A stretch of 64,000 nucleotides of DNA from Pengzhenrongella sp031582905 (GTDB lineage Bacteria; Actinomycetota; Actinomycetes; Actinomycetales; Cellulomonadaceae): NCBI RefSeq assembly GCF_031582905.1, contig NZ_CP133990.1, positions 3,472,001-3,536,000 on the forward strand, given 5' to 3'. Below the pieces are notes generated by a model that saw only the letters and a list, made by a program, of their open reading frames with translations, was not told the origin of the DNA and searched no databases. Numbering within the stretch: position 1 is the first letter of the stretch; every line of letters starts with the position of its first letter. Positions 53,686 through 63,707 of this stretch are shown here, one piece after another. Position numbers and translations under genes: made by a program.

Positions 53686-55289
53686 CCACCGCTGCTCCGC
53701 CCACCCCCACCGCCATGACGCACCGGCAGGTCCTCGAGTCGCTCTCCGGGATCCTGCTCGGGATGTTCGTGTCCATCCTGGCCACGAGCGTGGTCTCGTC
53801 CTCGCTGCCGCGGATCATCGCCGACCTCGACGGCACGCAGTCCGCGTTCACCTGGGTCGTCACCGCGACGCTGCTGACCACCACGATCTCCACCCCGGTC
53901 TGGGGCAAGCTCGCCGACCTCGTCGACCGCAAGCTGCTCATCCAGCTCGCGCTGGTGATCTCGGTGGTGTCCTCCGCGGTCGCCGGCTTCTCGGAGTCCA
54001 CCGGGATGCTCATCACCATGCGGGCCTTCCAGGGCCTCGGGGCCGGTGGGCTCACGGCCCTGGGCACGGTCCTGATCGCGGACATCATCTCCCCGCGAGA
54101 GCGCGGCCGGTACATGGGCCTCATGGGTGCCGTCATGGGCATCGGCATGGTCGGCGGCCCGCTGCTGGGCGGCGTCATCACCGACGGCCCGGGCTGGCGG
54201 TGGAACTTCTTCGTCGGCCTGCCGTTCGCGGTCGCCGCGATCATCGTGCTGCAGCGCACCCTGCGGCTCCCGCCGCTGACGCCGCGCCGGGTGCGGATCG
54301 ACTACGCGGGTGCGCTGCTGATCTCGGCCGGGATCTCCACGCTGCTGCTGTGGGTCACCTTCGCCGGCGGCAGCTTCCCCTGGGTCTCGGGGCGGTCCGC
54401 CGCGATGGTCGCCGGGTCCGTGGTGCTGCTCGCCCTGGCCGTCTGGGTCGAGTCCCGCGCCGCCGAGCCGATCCTGCCGCTGCACCTGTTCCGCAACCGC
54501 ACGCTCGTGCTCGCCGTGGTCGCCAGCGTCGCCGTCGGCGTCGCGCTGTTCGGCACCTCGGTGTTCCTCAGCCAGTACATGCAGGTCGCCCGCGGCAAGA
54601 CGCCCACCGAGTCCGGGCTGCTCACCATCCCGATGATCGCCGGGCTGCTCGTCTCCTCCACCCTCAGCGGCCGGGTCATCTCCCGCACCGGGCACTACAA
54701 GCGGTACATGATCGCCGGCGCGAGCCTGCTGACGGTCGGCCTGGGCCTCATGGGCACCATCCGGTACGACACCGGCTTAGTGCTCGTCAGCCTGTACATG
54801 CTGGTGCTCGGCGGGGGTGTGGGGATGCTCATGCAGAACCTCGTCCTGGCCACCCAGAACTCCCTCGACGTGCGCGAGATGGGCAGCGGCACCGCGACGG
54901 TCGCGTTCTTCCGCACCCTCGGTGGCGCGGTCGGCGTCTCCGCGCTGGGCGCCGTCCTCGGCTCCCGCATCACCACGCTGCTCACCCGCGGGCTGACCGA
55001 CGCCGGCATCGACCCCAGCGCGCTCGGCGGCGACACGACGGCCGTCCCGGACGTCTCGACCCTGCCGCCCGCCGTCGCCACGGTGGTCGAGCGGGCCTTC
55101 GGCGAGGGCATCGCCGACCTGTTCCTCATCGCGGTACCGCTCGGCGTGGTGGCGCTGGTGGCCGTGCTGTTCCTCCACGAGGTCCCGCTGGGCACGCGCT
55201 CCGGCCTGGAGCAGCGGATGGCGAACGACGCCCTGGCCCGCGAGGGAAGCACCGCGGAGGCGACGCTGGACACCATGCCGCGCGCCTGA
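53682..55289 (+). CDS. DHA2-family (14-TM) drug:H+ antiporter
   Basis: The 535-residue major facilitator has motif A in GKLADLVDRKLL and the antiporter motif C region GMVGGPLLGGVITDGPGWRW. The pattern of 14 hydrophobic segments matches EmrB/QacA transporters. It should export hydrophobic or cationic compounds; the substrate is unknown. It is translationally coupled to marR by ATGA. A terminator stem follows at 55317-55364. Confidence 0.93.
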   Translation: MTTAAPPTPTAMTHRQVLESLSGILLGMFVSILATSVVSSSLPRIIADLDGTQSAFTWVVTATLLTTTISTPVWGKLADLVDRKLLIQLALVISVVSSAVAGFSESTGMLITMRAFQGLGAGGLTALGTVLIADIISPRERGRYMGLMGAVMGIGMVGGPLLGGVITDGPGWRWNFFVGLPFAVAAIIVLQRTLRLPPLTPRRVRIDYAGALLISAGISTLLLWVTFAGGSFPWVSGRSAAMVAGSVVLLALAVWVESRAAEPILPLHLFRNRTLVLAVVASVAVGVALFGTSVFLSQYMQVARGKTPTESGLLTIPMIAGLLVSSTLSGRVISRTGHYKRYMIAGASLLTVGLGLMGTIRYDTGLVLVSLYMLVLGGGVGMLMQNLVLATQNSLDVREMGSGTATVAFFRTLGGAVGVSALGAVLGSRITTLLTRGLTDAGIDPSALGGDTTAVPDVSTLPPAVATVVERAFGEGIADLFLIAVPLGVVALVAVLFLHEVPLGTRSGLEQRMANDALAREGSTAEATLDTMPRA

Positions 55290-55316
55290 GGGCACGAGCA
55301 GGGCACGAGCGGGGCG

Positions 55317-55364
55317 CGACGACGCCGACGGTGCACCCACCCGGGTCTGCCGTCGGCGTCGTCG
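55317..55364 (+). terminator. Terminator of the marR-MFS operon
   Basis: A perfect 15-base stem CGACGACGCCGACGG / CCGTCGGCGTCGTCG (55317-55331 and 55350-55364) with an 18-base loop lies 27 bases after the MFS stop. Confidence 0.75.
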
Positions 55365-55375
55365 TCGCTGACAGG

Positions 55376-55830
55376 ATGGCCACCGTGACGGACACCAACG
55401 CCCGTGTCGAGCGCGAGCTCGGACTCCTCCTGCGCCGCGCGCACTCGTCCGCGACCGCGGTCGCCGCCCGCGTGCACCCGGACCTCGACGCCGCCGCCTA
55501 CCCGCTGCTCGTGCGGATCGCCCGGACCCCGGTGTGCGGTCCAGCGAGCTCGCCGACCACGTCGGCGTCGGCCGCGCGACCATCTCCCGGCAGGTCAAAC
55601 GGCTCGAGGGCTACGGGCTGCTGTCCCGGCGCCCGGACCCGCAGGACTCGCGCGGTCAGCTGCTCGAGCTCACCGCCGAGGGGATGCGCCGGCTCACCGA
55701 GGCCCAGGACGCCCGGCGCGCGTGGCTGCGCGCGGCGCTGTCGTCCTGGTCGGACGACGAGGTCGACGACCTCGCGACGTCGCTGGAGCGGCTCAACGCG
55801 ACGCTGGACCAGGTGACGCGCCGGACCTGA
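55376..55830 (+). CDS. Second MarR-family regulator, one frame break
   Basis: It begins VTDTNARVERELGLLLRRAH and HPDLDAAAYPLLVRIARTP. The frame breaks at CCCC 55527-55530, and the winged helix follows as SSELADHVGVGRATISRQVK and RLEGYGLLSRRPDPQDSRGQ. The C-terminal helix is VDDLATSLERLNATLDQVT. ATG 55376 or GTG 55385 can start it. Its last 38 bases overlap the end of the convergent kinase gene. It has no adjacent target gene; it may act with or against the first MarR. Confidence 0.87.
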
Positions 55831-57598
55831 CCGGGGCCGGGGTGTCGAGCGGCAGCGTGGCGGTGAACGTCGTCCCCTCCCCCACCGTGCTGCGGACGGT
55901 GAGGGTCCCGCCGTGCGCCGTCACGATCGCCTGGGTGATCGTCAGTCCCAGCCCGACGCCGGGGACGGCGTTGCGGGTCGCGGTCGACGCGCGGAAGAAG
56001 CGGCCGAACAGGTGCTCGAGCTCGGGGGCCGGTATCCCGATGCCGGTGTCGCTCACGGCGACCGTCGCGGTCGCTGCGGTGCCGTCGCCCGGGTGCCGCA
56101 CCTCGACGTCGACGACGACGCGCCCGCCGCTCGGCGTGAACTTCACGGCGTTGGAGACGAGGTTGTCCAGCGCCTGACCGAGCCGGACGGCGTCCCCGTG
56201 CAGGACGACCGGTGCCTCCGTCCCGGTCGTGCCGAGTACCACCCCGGCCGTCTCGGCCGCGGGGCGCGCGGTGTCGACCGCCGCGCGCACGAGCGCGGAC
56301 AGGTCGACCCGCTGGCGCACGAGGGTGAACCGCCCCGCCTCGACCTGCGCCGTGAACAGCAGGTCGCCGACGAGGCGCAGCAGGCGGGTGGCGTTGCGCT
56401 CGATCACGGCGAGGTGCTGGCGCTGCTCCGCGGTGAGGTCGCCGTCGTCGACGACGAGCTCGAGGTAGCCCAGGATCGAGCTCAGCGGTGTGCGCAGCTC
56501 GTGGCTGATCAGGCTGACGAACTCGTCCTTGAGCCGGGCGGCCTCGCGCTCGGCGCTCATGTCGGTCGCGACGAACATGTAGCCGCTCGTGGCACCACCC
56601 GGGTCGACCCGCCGGGTCACCGCGACCCGGACGATCACCAGGCTGCCGTCGTCGTGCACGTAGGTCCAGTCGCGCACGTCCGAGCCGCCCGTGAAGGCGG
56701 CCCCCACGAGGGCGCCGAACACGCCGACGTCGGCGCCGTCCGGCCCGGCCGCCACCAGCTCGCGGCGACGCGCCGCGAGCTCCTCGGGCAGGTGCAGGTC
56801 CGTGATCCGCCGCCGCCCGACGACGTCGTCGCGCGACCACCCCACGAGCCGTTCCGCACCGGGGTTGAACACGTCGATCACGCCGTGGGTGTCGGTGCCG
56901 ATGATCGCCTGCTCGGTCGCGGCGTCGATGACGCTCGCGAACAGGTCCCGCGCCCGCTGCACCTCCTCGGTCCGGACGGCGAGGTCGCGCGCGGTGCGCT
57001 CGCTGCGCGCGAGCAGCTGCGCCTCGGTCCGGCTCAGCTCCTCGAGCGCGACGGTGCGGGCGCGGCGCCGCTCGCTGATCGTGTTGACGGTGACGCCGAC
57101 GACCAGCACGACGAGCGTGGCGTACAGACCGCGCAGCAGCTCGACGCGCGCGCCGGGGCCGGTCACGGTGAGGGCGGGCCCGAGGACCACCGCGGCGGAG
57201 GCGACCACCGACAGCGCGACGCCGCGACGCCCGCGCTCGGACGCCGCGAGCACGACGGGCAGGAAGAGCAGTCCGGTGAACGGCGACGCGGGCCCACCGG
57301 TGCCCGCCCGGAGCAGCCCCACGGCCAGCAGCTGGAGGGCGGGCAGGACGAGCCGGGCGTCCGTGGGCAACCGTCCCCACGGCACCGCCAGGGCGAGCAC
57401 GGCCACGACCATGACGACGCCCGCGGCCACCGGCACGAGGTCGGTGAACGTCGGCGGGATGTGCAGGACGAGCAGCCCCAGCAGCGACGCGAGGAACAGG
57501 GCGATGAACGGCACCTGCCGCGCCAGGACCGATCCGTCGTCCTCCCACATGCGGGTGAGCCGGTCCAGCCAGTCACCACGGGCCGGCTCGCCGGCCAC
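55793..57598 (-). CDS. Membrane sensor histidine kinase with PAS domain
   Basis: The 601 residues begin with about six membrane segments (FIALFLASLLGLLVLHIPPT, LYATLVVLVVGVTVNTISE). A coiled linker and a PAS domain follow (VIDAATEQAIIGTDTHGVID, HDDGSLVIVRVAVTRR). HisKA has SHELRTPLSSILGYLELV with the phospho-accepting His near residue 365. The ATPase has the N box DNLVSNAVKFTPSGG, G1 DTGIGIP and G2 GVGLGLTITQAIV. No response regulator gene is nearby. It starts two bases after msrB, so the two are one transcript. Confidence 0.92.
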   Translation of the reverse strand: MAGEPARGDWLDRLTRMWEDDGSVLARQVPFIALFLASLLGLLVLHIPPTFTDLVPVAAGVVMVVAVLALAVPWGRLPTDARLVLPALQLLAVGLLRAGTGGPASPFTGLLFLPVVLAASERGRRGVALSVVASAAVVLGPALTVTGPGARVELLRGLYATLVVLVVGVTVNTISERRRARTVALEELSRTEAQLLARSERTARDLAVRTEEVQRARDLFASVIDAATEQAIIGTDTHGVIDVFNPGAERLVGWSRDDVVGRRRITDLHLPEELAARRRELVAAGPDGADVGVFGALVGAAFTGGSDVRDWTYVHDDGSLVIVRVAVTRRVDPGGATSGYMFVATDMSAEREAARLKDEFVSLISHELRTPLSSILGYLELVVDDGDLTAEQRQHLAVIERNATRLLRLVGDLLFTAQVEAGRFTLVRQRVDLSALVRAAVDTARPAAETAGVVLGTTGTEAPVVLHGDAVRLGQALDNLVSNAVKFTPSGGRVVVDVEVRHPGDGTAATATVAVSDTGIGIPAPELEHLFGRFFRASTATRNAVPGVGLGLTITQAIVTAHGGTLTVRSTVGEGTTFTATLPLDTPAPVRSGASPGPASR

Positions 57599-57600
57599 CG

Positions 57601-58002
57601 TCAGGCCGACGGCTCGAACGTCAGCGAGAGCGAGTTCATGCAGAACCGGTCACCGGTCGGGGTCTGCGGGGCGTCGTCGAACACGTGGCCCAGGTGCGAG
57701 CCGCACCGGCGGCAGCGCACCTCCGTGCGGACCATGCCCATGCTCCGGTCCTCGAGCAGCTCGACGGCGTCGCCGGCGAGCGGGGAGAAGAAGCTCGGCC
57801 AGCCGCAGTGCGAGTCGAACTTCGTGTCCGAGCGGAACAGCTCGTTGCTGCACGCGCGGCAGCGGTAGACGCCCTCGCGGTCCTCACCGAGCAGCTCGCC
57901 GGTGTACGGCCGCTCCGTCCCGGCGCGGCGCAGCACCGCGAACTCCTGCGGGTCCAGGGTGAGCTGCCACTCCTCGTCGGTCTTGGTCACCTCGTACGGC
58001 AT
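57601..58002 (-). CDS. msrB: Peptide methionine (R)-S-oxide reductase
   Basis: It repairs oxidised methionine in proteins. The 133 residues have the zinc Cys pairs CRACSNELF and VRCRRCGSHLGHVFDD, CGWPSFFSPL in the substrate pocket, and the catalytic Cys in RFCMNSLSLTF. ATG 58002 follows GGAGAGGG. The histidine kinase gene starts two bases downstream, an unusual pairing. Confidence 0.96.
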   Translation of the reverse strand: MPYEVTKTDEEWQLTLDPQEFAVLRRAGTERPYTGELLGEDREGVYRCRACSNELFRSDTKFDSHCGWPSFFSPLAGDAVELLEDRSMGMVRTEVRCRRCGSHLGHVFDDAPQTPTGDRFCMNSLSLTFEPSA

Positions 58003-58147
58003 GGGTCCCTCTCCTGTGGCGATCACACCCGTCCGGGTGACGGGTGGGCACGACGACGCCGCCCCGGCGGGGACGGCAGAGGCCGGCGTCGGAGCAAACG
58101 CTCCGCCACCGGCCCCTGTTCCGCACGGGCTGGACCCGTCACGGGTG

Positions 58148-59632
58148 TCAGCGCGAGCGACGACGCCCCGACGCGGCACCGCGCGACATCTCGACGGCGC
58201 CACTGCGGCCACCGGTCGAGGAGGAGTACACGGCGGTCGAGCCGCCCTGCGGCGCCCGGGCGGGACGACCGGATGATGCACCGCCACCGCCACCGCCGGA
58301 GCGGGCAGCGCCGGAGCGCGCGCCCCCACCCGAGGCGGGGGCACCGGCGGCACCGGCGCCGGAGTGGCGACGTCGGCCGCCACCGCGCGGGCCGCGTCCC
58401 CCGCCACCGGCGGAACCGGCGGGACGCTGCTGCGGCACCGACACGGGCTCCGGCGCCGGCATGACGACGGGGGCGACCTCGCCGACGAGCGCGGCGATCA
58501 CCGGGGAGCCGGGGCCCACGCGCTGCGGGGTGACGGTGATCTTCGCCAGGCGGGTGAGCGTCCGGACGTCACCGGCCTGCTCGGGCAGCATCACCGTGAC
58601 GACGTCCCCGGCGGAGCCGGCGCGGGCGGTGCGGCCGGAGCGGTGCAGGTACGCCTTGTGCTCGGCCGGCGGGTCGACGTGGACGACGAGCTCGATGTCG
58701 TCGACGTGGATGCCGCGCGCGGCGATGTCGGTCGCGCAGAGCACGCGCACGTCACCGGACGAGAACGCGGCGAGGTTCCGCTCGCGGGCCGGCTGGCTCA
58801 GGTTGCCGTGCAGGTCCACCGCCGGGATGCCGGCCGCGGTCAGCTGCTTCGCGAGCTTCTTGGCCTGGTGCTTGGTGCGCGTGAAGAGCACGCGGCGCCC
58901 GGTGCCCGAGGCGAGCTGGTTGACGACGAGCTGCTTGGAGGCGGCGTCGTGCACGGCGAGCACGTGGTGGGTCATCTTCGCGACGGGCGACTCCGCGGAG
59001 TCCACCGAGTGCGTGAGCGGGTTGCTGAGGTACCGCTTGACCAGCAGGTCCACGCCGTTGTCCAGGGTCGCGGAGAAGAGCATCCGCTGGCCCCGCTTCG
59101 GCGTCTTGTCCATGATCCGCTTCACGCCGGGCAGGAAGCCGAGGTCGGCCATGTGGTCGGCCTCGTCCAGGACGGTGATCTCGACGCCGTCGAGCGTCAG
59201 CAGGCGCTGGTTGAGCAGGTCCTCGAGGCGCCCGGGGCACGCGACGAGGATGTCGACGCCGCCGTTGAGCGCGGAGACCTGCTTGCCCTGCGACACGCCA
59301 CCGAAGATCGTCGTGATGCTCAGGCGCTCGGCCCGGGCCAGCGGCTCGAGGGTCGCGGTGATCTGGGTCGCGAGCTCACGGGTCGGCGCGAGCACGAGGC
59401 CACGCGGCCGGGCCGCCTTGCGCGGTGCCTGAGAGGCGGCGAGACGCGCGACCATCGGCAGGGAGAACGCGAGGGTCTTGCCGGAGCCGGTGCGGCCGCG
59501 GCCGAGCACGTCGCGGCCCTGCAGGGTGTCCGGCAGGGTCGCGGTCTGGATGGGGAACGGCTCGAGGATGCCGCCCGTCGCGAGCGAGCGGACGAGGGTC
59601 TCGGGCACGCCGAGGTCAGAGAAAGAAGGCAT
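58148..59632 (-). CDS. DEAD-box RNA helicase (RhlE-like) with basic Gly/Ser-rich tail
   Basis: Motifs in order: Q-motif region LEPFPIQTATLPDTLQGRDV, Walker A GRTGSGKTLAF, VLAPTRELATQI, DEAD in VLDEADHMADLGF, SAT in LFSATLDNGVDLL, and motif VI HRSGRTARAGSAG. After the core (about residue 375) the C-terminus is Gly, Ser, Ala and Arg-rich, with several GGGG runs, and likely binds RNA. ATG 59632 (MPSFSDLGVPETLVRSLATG) is the normal N-terminus; the frame stays open upstream but without family similarity. There is a leader of over 100 bases. Confidence 0.93.
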   Translation of the reverse strand: MPSFSDLGVPETLVRSLATGGILEPFPIQTATLPDTLQGRDVLGRGRTGSGKTLAFSLPMVARLAASQAPRKAARPRGLVLAPTRELATQITATLEPLARAERLSITTIFGGVSQGKQVSALNGGVDILVACPGRLEDLLNQRLLTLDGVEITVLDEADHMADLGFLPGVKRIMDKTPKRGQRMLFSATLDNGVDLLVKRYLSNPLTHSVDSAESPVAKMTHHVLAVHDAASKQLVVNQLASGTGRRVLFTRTKHQAKKLAKQLTAAGIPAVDLHGNLSQPARERNLAAFSSGDVRVLCATDIAARGIHVDDIELVVHVDPPAEHKAYLHRSGRTARAGSAGDVVTVMLPEQAGDVRTLTRLAKITVTPQRVGPGSPVIAALVGEVAPVVMPAPEPVSVPQQRPAGSAGGGGRGPRGGGRRRHSGAGAAGAPASGGGARSGAARSGGGGGGASSGRPARAPQGGSTAVYSSSTGGRSGAVEMSRGAASGRRRSR

Positions 59633-59795
59633 GGAGGGGTTCGCCTTTCCGGCGGTGGAGGGGTCGGGGCTCGCCGCGTGAACTCGCAGGTGCTCCACGA
59701 CGCTGGGAGGGCGCAAACGGGCACCGCTCCGTCGTCGAGTATGCACCATGGGGTCCCCGACCCGGGTGTGAGTCGGGTCTCCCCCGCGCCGTACC

Positions 59796-60536
59796 GTGTC
59801 CGGCGTGCCCGTGGACCTGCTCGTCGACATCTGGGGCCGGGCGACCTCGACCCACCCCGCGCCGTCGTCCGCGACCGTGTGGGCGACCGCGGCCGTCGCG
59901 GCCGTCGCGGTCGGGTGGCGGCCGGTGTGGCGGGTCGTCCGGCACGCCGTGACGCTCGTGCACGAGGCCGGGCACGCGGGCGTCGCGGTGCTCACGGGTC
60001 GCCGCCTGGCCGGCATCCGCCTGCACTCGGACACCTCGGGGCTGACGACGTCGGTCGGGCGGCCCCGCGGTCCCGGGATGGTGGCGACCGCGGCGGCCGG
60101 CTACCTCGCGCCCGCGGGGCTCGGCCTCCTCGCGGCGTGGGCGACGGCGCACGGCCGCGGGGTCGGGCTGCTGTGGGGGCTGCTCGGCGTCGTCGTCGTG
60201 CTGGCGGTCGGCGTCCGGAACCTGTTCGGGCTGTGGTCGGTGCTGGTGACCGCGGCTGCGCTCGTCGTCGTGACGTGGTGGGTCCCGCCGGTGGGGCAGA
60301 CCGCCGTCGCGTGCGCGGTGAGCTGGCTGCTCCTGCTCGGCGCGCCGCGCACCGTGGTCGAGCTCGCGCGCACCCGGCGACGCGGCGCCCGGACGTCGGA
60401 CGCCGACGCCCTCGCGCGCCTCACCCACGTGCCCGCCGCGCTGTGGGTCGCCGCCTTCGGGATCGTCACGGTGGGCGCCGCGGCGCTCGGCGGCTCCGTG
60501 CTGGCGCCGGGCCTGCTGGGCGGGGTGGTCGGCTAG
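59796..60536 (+). CDS. M50-like membrane metallopeptidase homologue
   Basis: The 246-residue protein has TLVHEAGHAGVAVLTGR, the HExxH zinc motif inside a hydrophobic segment, and about six membrane segments in total. It matches the actinobacterial M50B-like family of unknown role. A downstream Asp zinc ligand cannot be assigned with certainty, though VRNLFGLWSVL may be the corresponding helix. The start is GTG 59796 or GTG 59805. Its stop codon shares a CTAG with the convergent permease gene. Confidence 0.82.
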   Translation: MSGVPVDLLVDIWGRATSTHPAPSSATVWATAAVAAVAVGWRPVWRVVRHAVTLVHEAGHAGVAVLTGRRLAGIRLHSDTSGLTTSVGRPRGPGMVATAAAGYLAPAGLGLLAAWATAHGRGVGLLWGLLGVVVVLAVGVRNLFGLWSVLVTAAALVVVTWWVPPVGQTAVACAVSWLLLLGAPRTVVELARTRRRGARTSDADALARLTHVPAALWVAAFGIVTVGAAALGGSVLAPGLLGGVVG

Positions 60537-61815
60537 CCCCCGGAGCGCCGGTTCCGGTGCCGGTGCACAACGAGCCGGCCGGCGAGCCCCACGGCCAGGA
60601 CCGCGGCCGCGGTGAGCGCCCCGGTGGGCGGCAGGGTCACCGCGAGGACCGCGCACCCCACGAGCCCGACGACGTGCAGCCCCGGGGCCAGCGCCGCTCG
60701 GGGCCGCGCTGGGTCAGCGCGGCCGCGTTGGCGACGCCGTAGTACAGCAGGACGCCGAACGACGAGAACCCGATCAGCGTGCGCAGGTCGGCGACCAGCA
60801 CGAGCACGACGACGGCCGCGCCGACGGCACGCTCGGCCGCGTACGGCACCCGGGAGCGTGCGTGCACGGCGGCCAGCCGCCGGGGCAGGTCGCCCTCGCG
60901 CGCCATCGCGAACGTCGTCCGGCCGACACCGGCGACCAGGCCGAGCAGCGCCCCGAGGCACGCGGCCGCCGCGCCGACCCGGACGACCCACGCCCACTCC
61001 GGGCGACCGGACGCCGCGACGACGTCGACCAGCGGGGCGGTCGAGCCCGCGAGCGCGCCCGGACCGACGACGGCGAGCGCGACCGCCGCGACCGCGAGGT
61101 ACACCGCGAGGACGGCCGCGAGCGCGATCCCGATCGCCCGCGGGATGGTGCGGCGCGGGTCACGCACCTCCTCGCCGAGCGTCGCGATCCGGGCGTAGCC
61201 GGCCATCGCGAAGAACAGCAGCCCCGCGGACTGCAAGACGCCCAGCACGGTGACGGGCCCGGTCGTGAGCACGGGCGCGGGCAGGGATCCCGGACCGCCC
61301 GCCGCGGCCAGCCCGACCACCACGACGAGGGTGAGCACCACGGTGGTCACCGCCACGAGCACGCGGGTCAGCCCGGCGGTGCGCGTGATCCCGCGCTCGT
61401 TGACCGCGACGAGCGCGACCACCGCGGCGACCGCGACCGGCCGCTGCCACGCGGGCGCCACGTACGCGGCGAACGTCATCGCCATCGCGGCGCACGACGC
61501 CGTCTTGCCCAACACGAAGCACCACCCGGCGGCGTACCCCCACCACGGCCCGAGGCGCTCGCGTCCGTACCGGTACGCCCCGCCGGACGTCGGCATCGCG
61601 GCGGCGAGCTGCGCGGTGGACATCGCGTTGGCGTAGGCGACGACGGCGGCCAGCCCGAGCCCCAGCAGCAGCGCCGGACCCGCGGCGGCCGCGGCCGGCG
61701 CGAGCACCGCGAACACCCCGGCGCCGAGCATCGAGCCGATGCCGAGCACGACGGCGTCGGCCAGGCCGAGACGGCGGTCGAGCTCGGGAACGGCGGGACC
61801 ACCGGGCCGGGACAC
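60533..61815 (-). CDS. APC-family amino acid/polyamine permease, one frame break
   Basis: The first helix carries the signature DAVVLGIGSMLGAGVFAVLA and the second half GYARIATLGEEVRDPRRTIP, both typical APC. About 12 membrane segments are expected. The frame breaks at GGGG 60700-60703; the last two helices are in the other frame (LAPGLHVVGLVGCAVLAVTL, ALTAAAVLAVGLAGRLVVHR). After repair it has about 428 residues. The substrate is unknown. Confidence 0.9.
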
Positions 61816-61855
61816 GGCGCGAGCCTAGGAGGCCGCGGGGGCCTAGCGTGCGGGG

Positions 61856-62293
61856 ATGCCCTCCCCGCAGCCCCGGTCCGGTGCGCAGCCGCACGTCGCC
61901 GCGCCCCCGACCGGTTCCTCGCCCGCCGCTGCGCTCGGTCTCGCCGCGCTGCTGACCGCCGCCGGAGTCACGCACCTGACCCACCCGCGCCTGTACGACC
62001 GGCTCGTCCCGCGGTGGCTCGGTCGGCCGCGGGCATGGGTGCTGGGCAGCGGTGTCGTCGAGCTCGCGTGCGCGGCGGCCGTCGCGGTCCCGCGGACGCG
62101 CCACGCCGGCGCGCTCGCGACCGCCGGGCTGTTCGTCGCGGTCTTCCCCGGGAACGTGCAGATGGCGCTGGACTCCCGTCCGGGCGCACGGTCGTGGGCG
62201 CGACGTCCGGTGGTCGCGTGGGGTCGGCTGCCGCTGCAGGTGCCGCTCGTGCTGTGGGCGTGGCGGGTGGCCCGCACTAGCCTGCGCCCGTGA
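61856..62293 (+). CDS. DoxX-like small membrane protein
   Basis: The 145 residues have four hydrophobic segments (AALGLAALLTAAGVTHLTHP, WVLGSGVVELACAAAVAVPR, LATAGLFVAVFPGNVQMAL, LQVPLVLWAWRVAR). The GVTHLTHP and FPGNVQMALD patterns fit the DoxX family. The role is unknown. Its stop overlaps the start of the MFS gene as GTGA. It is divergent from the permease gene, 40 bases away. Confidence 0.78.
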   Translation: MPSPQPRSGAQPHVAAPPTGSSPAAALGLAALLTAAGVTHLTHPRLYDRLVPRWLGRPRAWVLGSGVVELACAAAVAVPRTRHAGALATAGLFVAVFPGNVQMALDSRPGARSWARRPVVAWGRLPLQVPLVLWAWRVARTSLRP

Positions 62294-63707
62294 CCCCCGA
62301 CACCCTGCCGCCGGCTGCGGCCCCGCCCCCGCGCCGCCCCGCAGGCAGGTCGCCGCCTGGGCGCTGTGGGACTGGGGCTCGGCAGCGTTCAACGCGGTCA
62401 TCACCACGTTCGTGTTCACCCGGTGGCTGACCAGCGACGCGTTCGTCGACCCCGCGACCGTCGCCGACGCCGCGGCGGAGGGCCTGGACGGCGGCCCCGC
62501 CACGACCGTGCTCGACGCGGTCCTCGCGCAGCACTCGGCGTGGCTGGGGTGGGGCCTGACGGCCGCGGGGCTCGTGGTCGCGCTGCTCGCACCGGTCATC
62601 GGGGCCCGCTCGGACGACGCCGGACGGCGGCGTCGGTGGCTCGCCGTGCACACCGCGGTCACCGTGGCCGTGTGCGCCGCGATGTTCTTCGTCCGGCCGG
62701 ACCCCGGGTCGCTCACCGCAAACCTGCTGCTCGGGATCGCGCTCCTGGCGACCGCCGACGTCTTCTTCGAGCTGGCGAGCGTCAACTACAACGCGATGCT
62801 GGCGCAGGTCTCGACGCCCGCGACGCGTGGCCGGGTGAGCGGGATCGGCTGGGGCGCGGGGTACCTGGGCGGCATCGTGCTGCTGCTCGTGCTGTTCGTG
62901 GGGTTCATCGACCCCGAGGTCGGCTGGTTCGGCGTGACCGGTGCCGACGGGCTCGACATCCGCCTGTCCGTGCTGCTCGCCGCGGTGTGGTTCGGGCTCT
63001 TCGCGGTGCCCGTCCTGCTCGCGGTGCCCGAGGCCCCGCCGAACGAGCGGCGGCCGCGGACCGGTGTCGTCGCCTCCTACCGCCGGCTCCTCGCCGACGT
63101 CGCCGCGCTGTGGCACCACCAGCGGCCCACCCTGCGGTTCCTCGTCGCGAGCGCGGTGTACCGCGACGGGCTGGCCGGGGTGTTCACGTTCGGCGCGGTG
63201 ATCGCCTCGGGGACGTTCGGGTTCAGCGCGAGCGAGGTCGTGCTGTTCGCCATCGCCGCGAACGTCGTCGCCGGGGTGTCCACGGTCGTCGCCGGCTTCC
63301 TCGACGACCGCGTGGGCCCCAAGGCGATCATCGTCACCGCGCTGGCCGGGCTGCTCGTCGCCGCCGCCGCCGTGTTCGTCCTGCACGACGCCGGGCAGAC
63401 GGCCTTCTGGGTCTTCGGCCTCGCGCTCTGCCTGTTCGTGGGGCCGGCGCAGTCCTGCAGCCGGTCGCTGCTGTCCCGGGTCATCCCGCCGGGGCGCGAG
63501 GCCGAGGTGTTCGGCCTGTACGCGACGACCGGCCGGGCCGCGAGCTTCCTCGCGCCGCTCGCGTTCTCCACGGCCGTCGTCGTCTCCGGCTCCCAGCACT
63601 GGGGCATCGTCGGGCTCATGGTCGTCGTGGGGCTGGGTCTGGCGCTGCTGCTGCCGCTGCCCGTCGGTGGGCGCCGGCCCCGGTCGCCGCAGCCGGTACC
63701 GCGATGA
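62290..63707 (+). CDS. UMF1/Atg22-type MFS transporter, frame break near the start
   Basis: The family hallmark AAWALWDWGSAAFNAVITTF follows a break at CCCC 62337-62340. Before it, GTG 62290 reads VTPDTLPPAAAPPPRRP. Later features are APVIGARSDDAGRRRRWLAV, SVNYNAMLAQVSTPATRGRV and FVGPAQSCSRSLLSRVIPPG. About 12 membrane segments are present. UMF1 transporters are related to vacuolar effluxers in yeast; bacterial substrates are unknown. It overlaps both neighbours (GTGA upstream, ATGA downstream). Confidence 0.9.
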
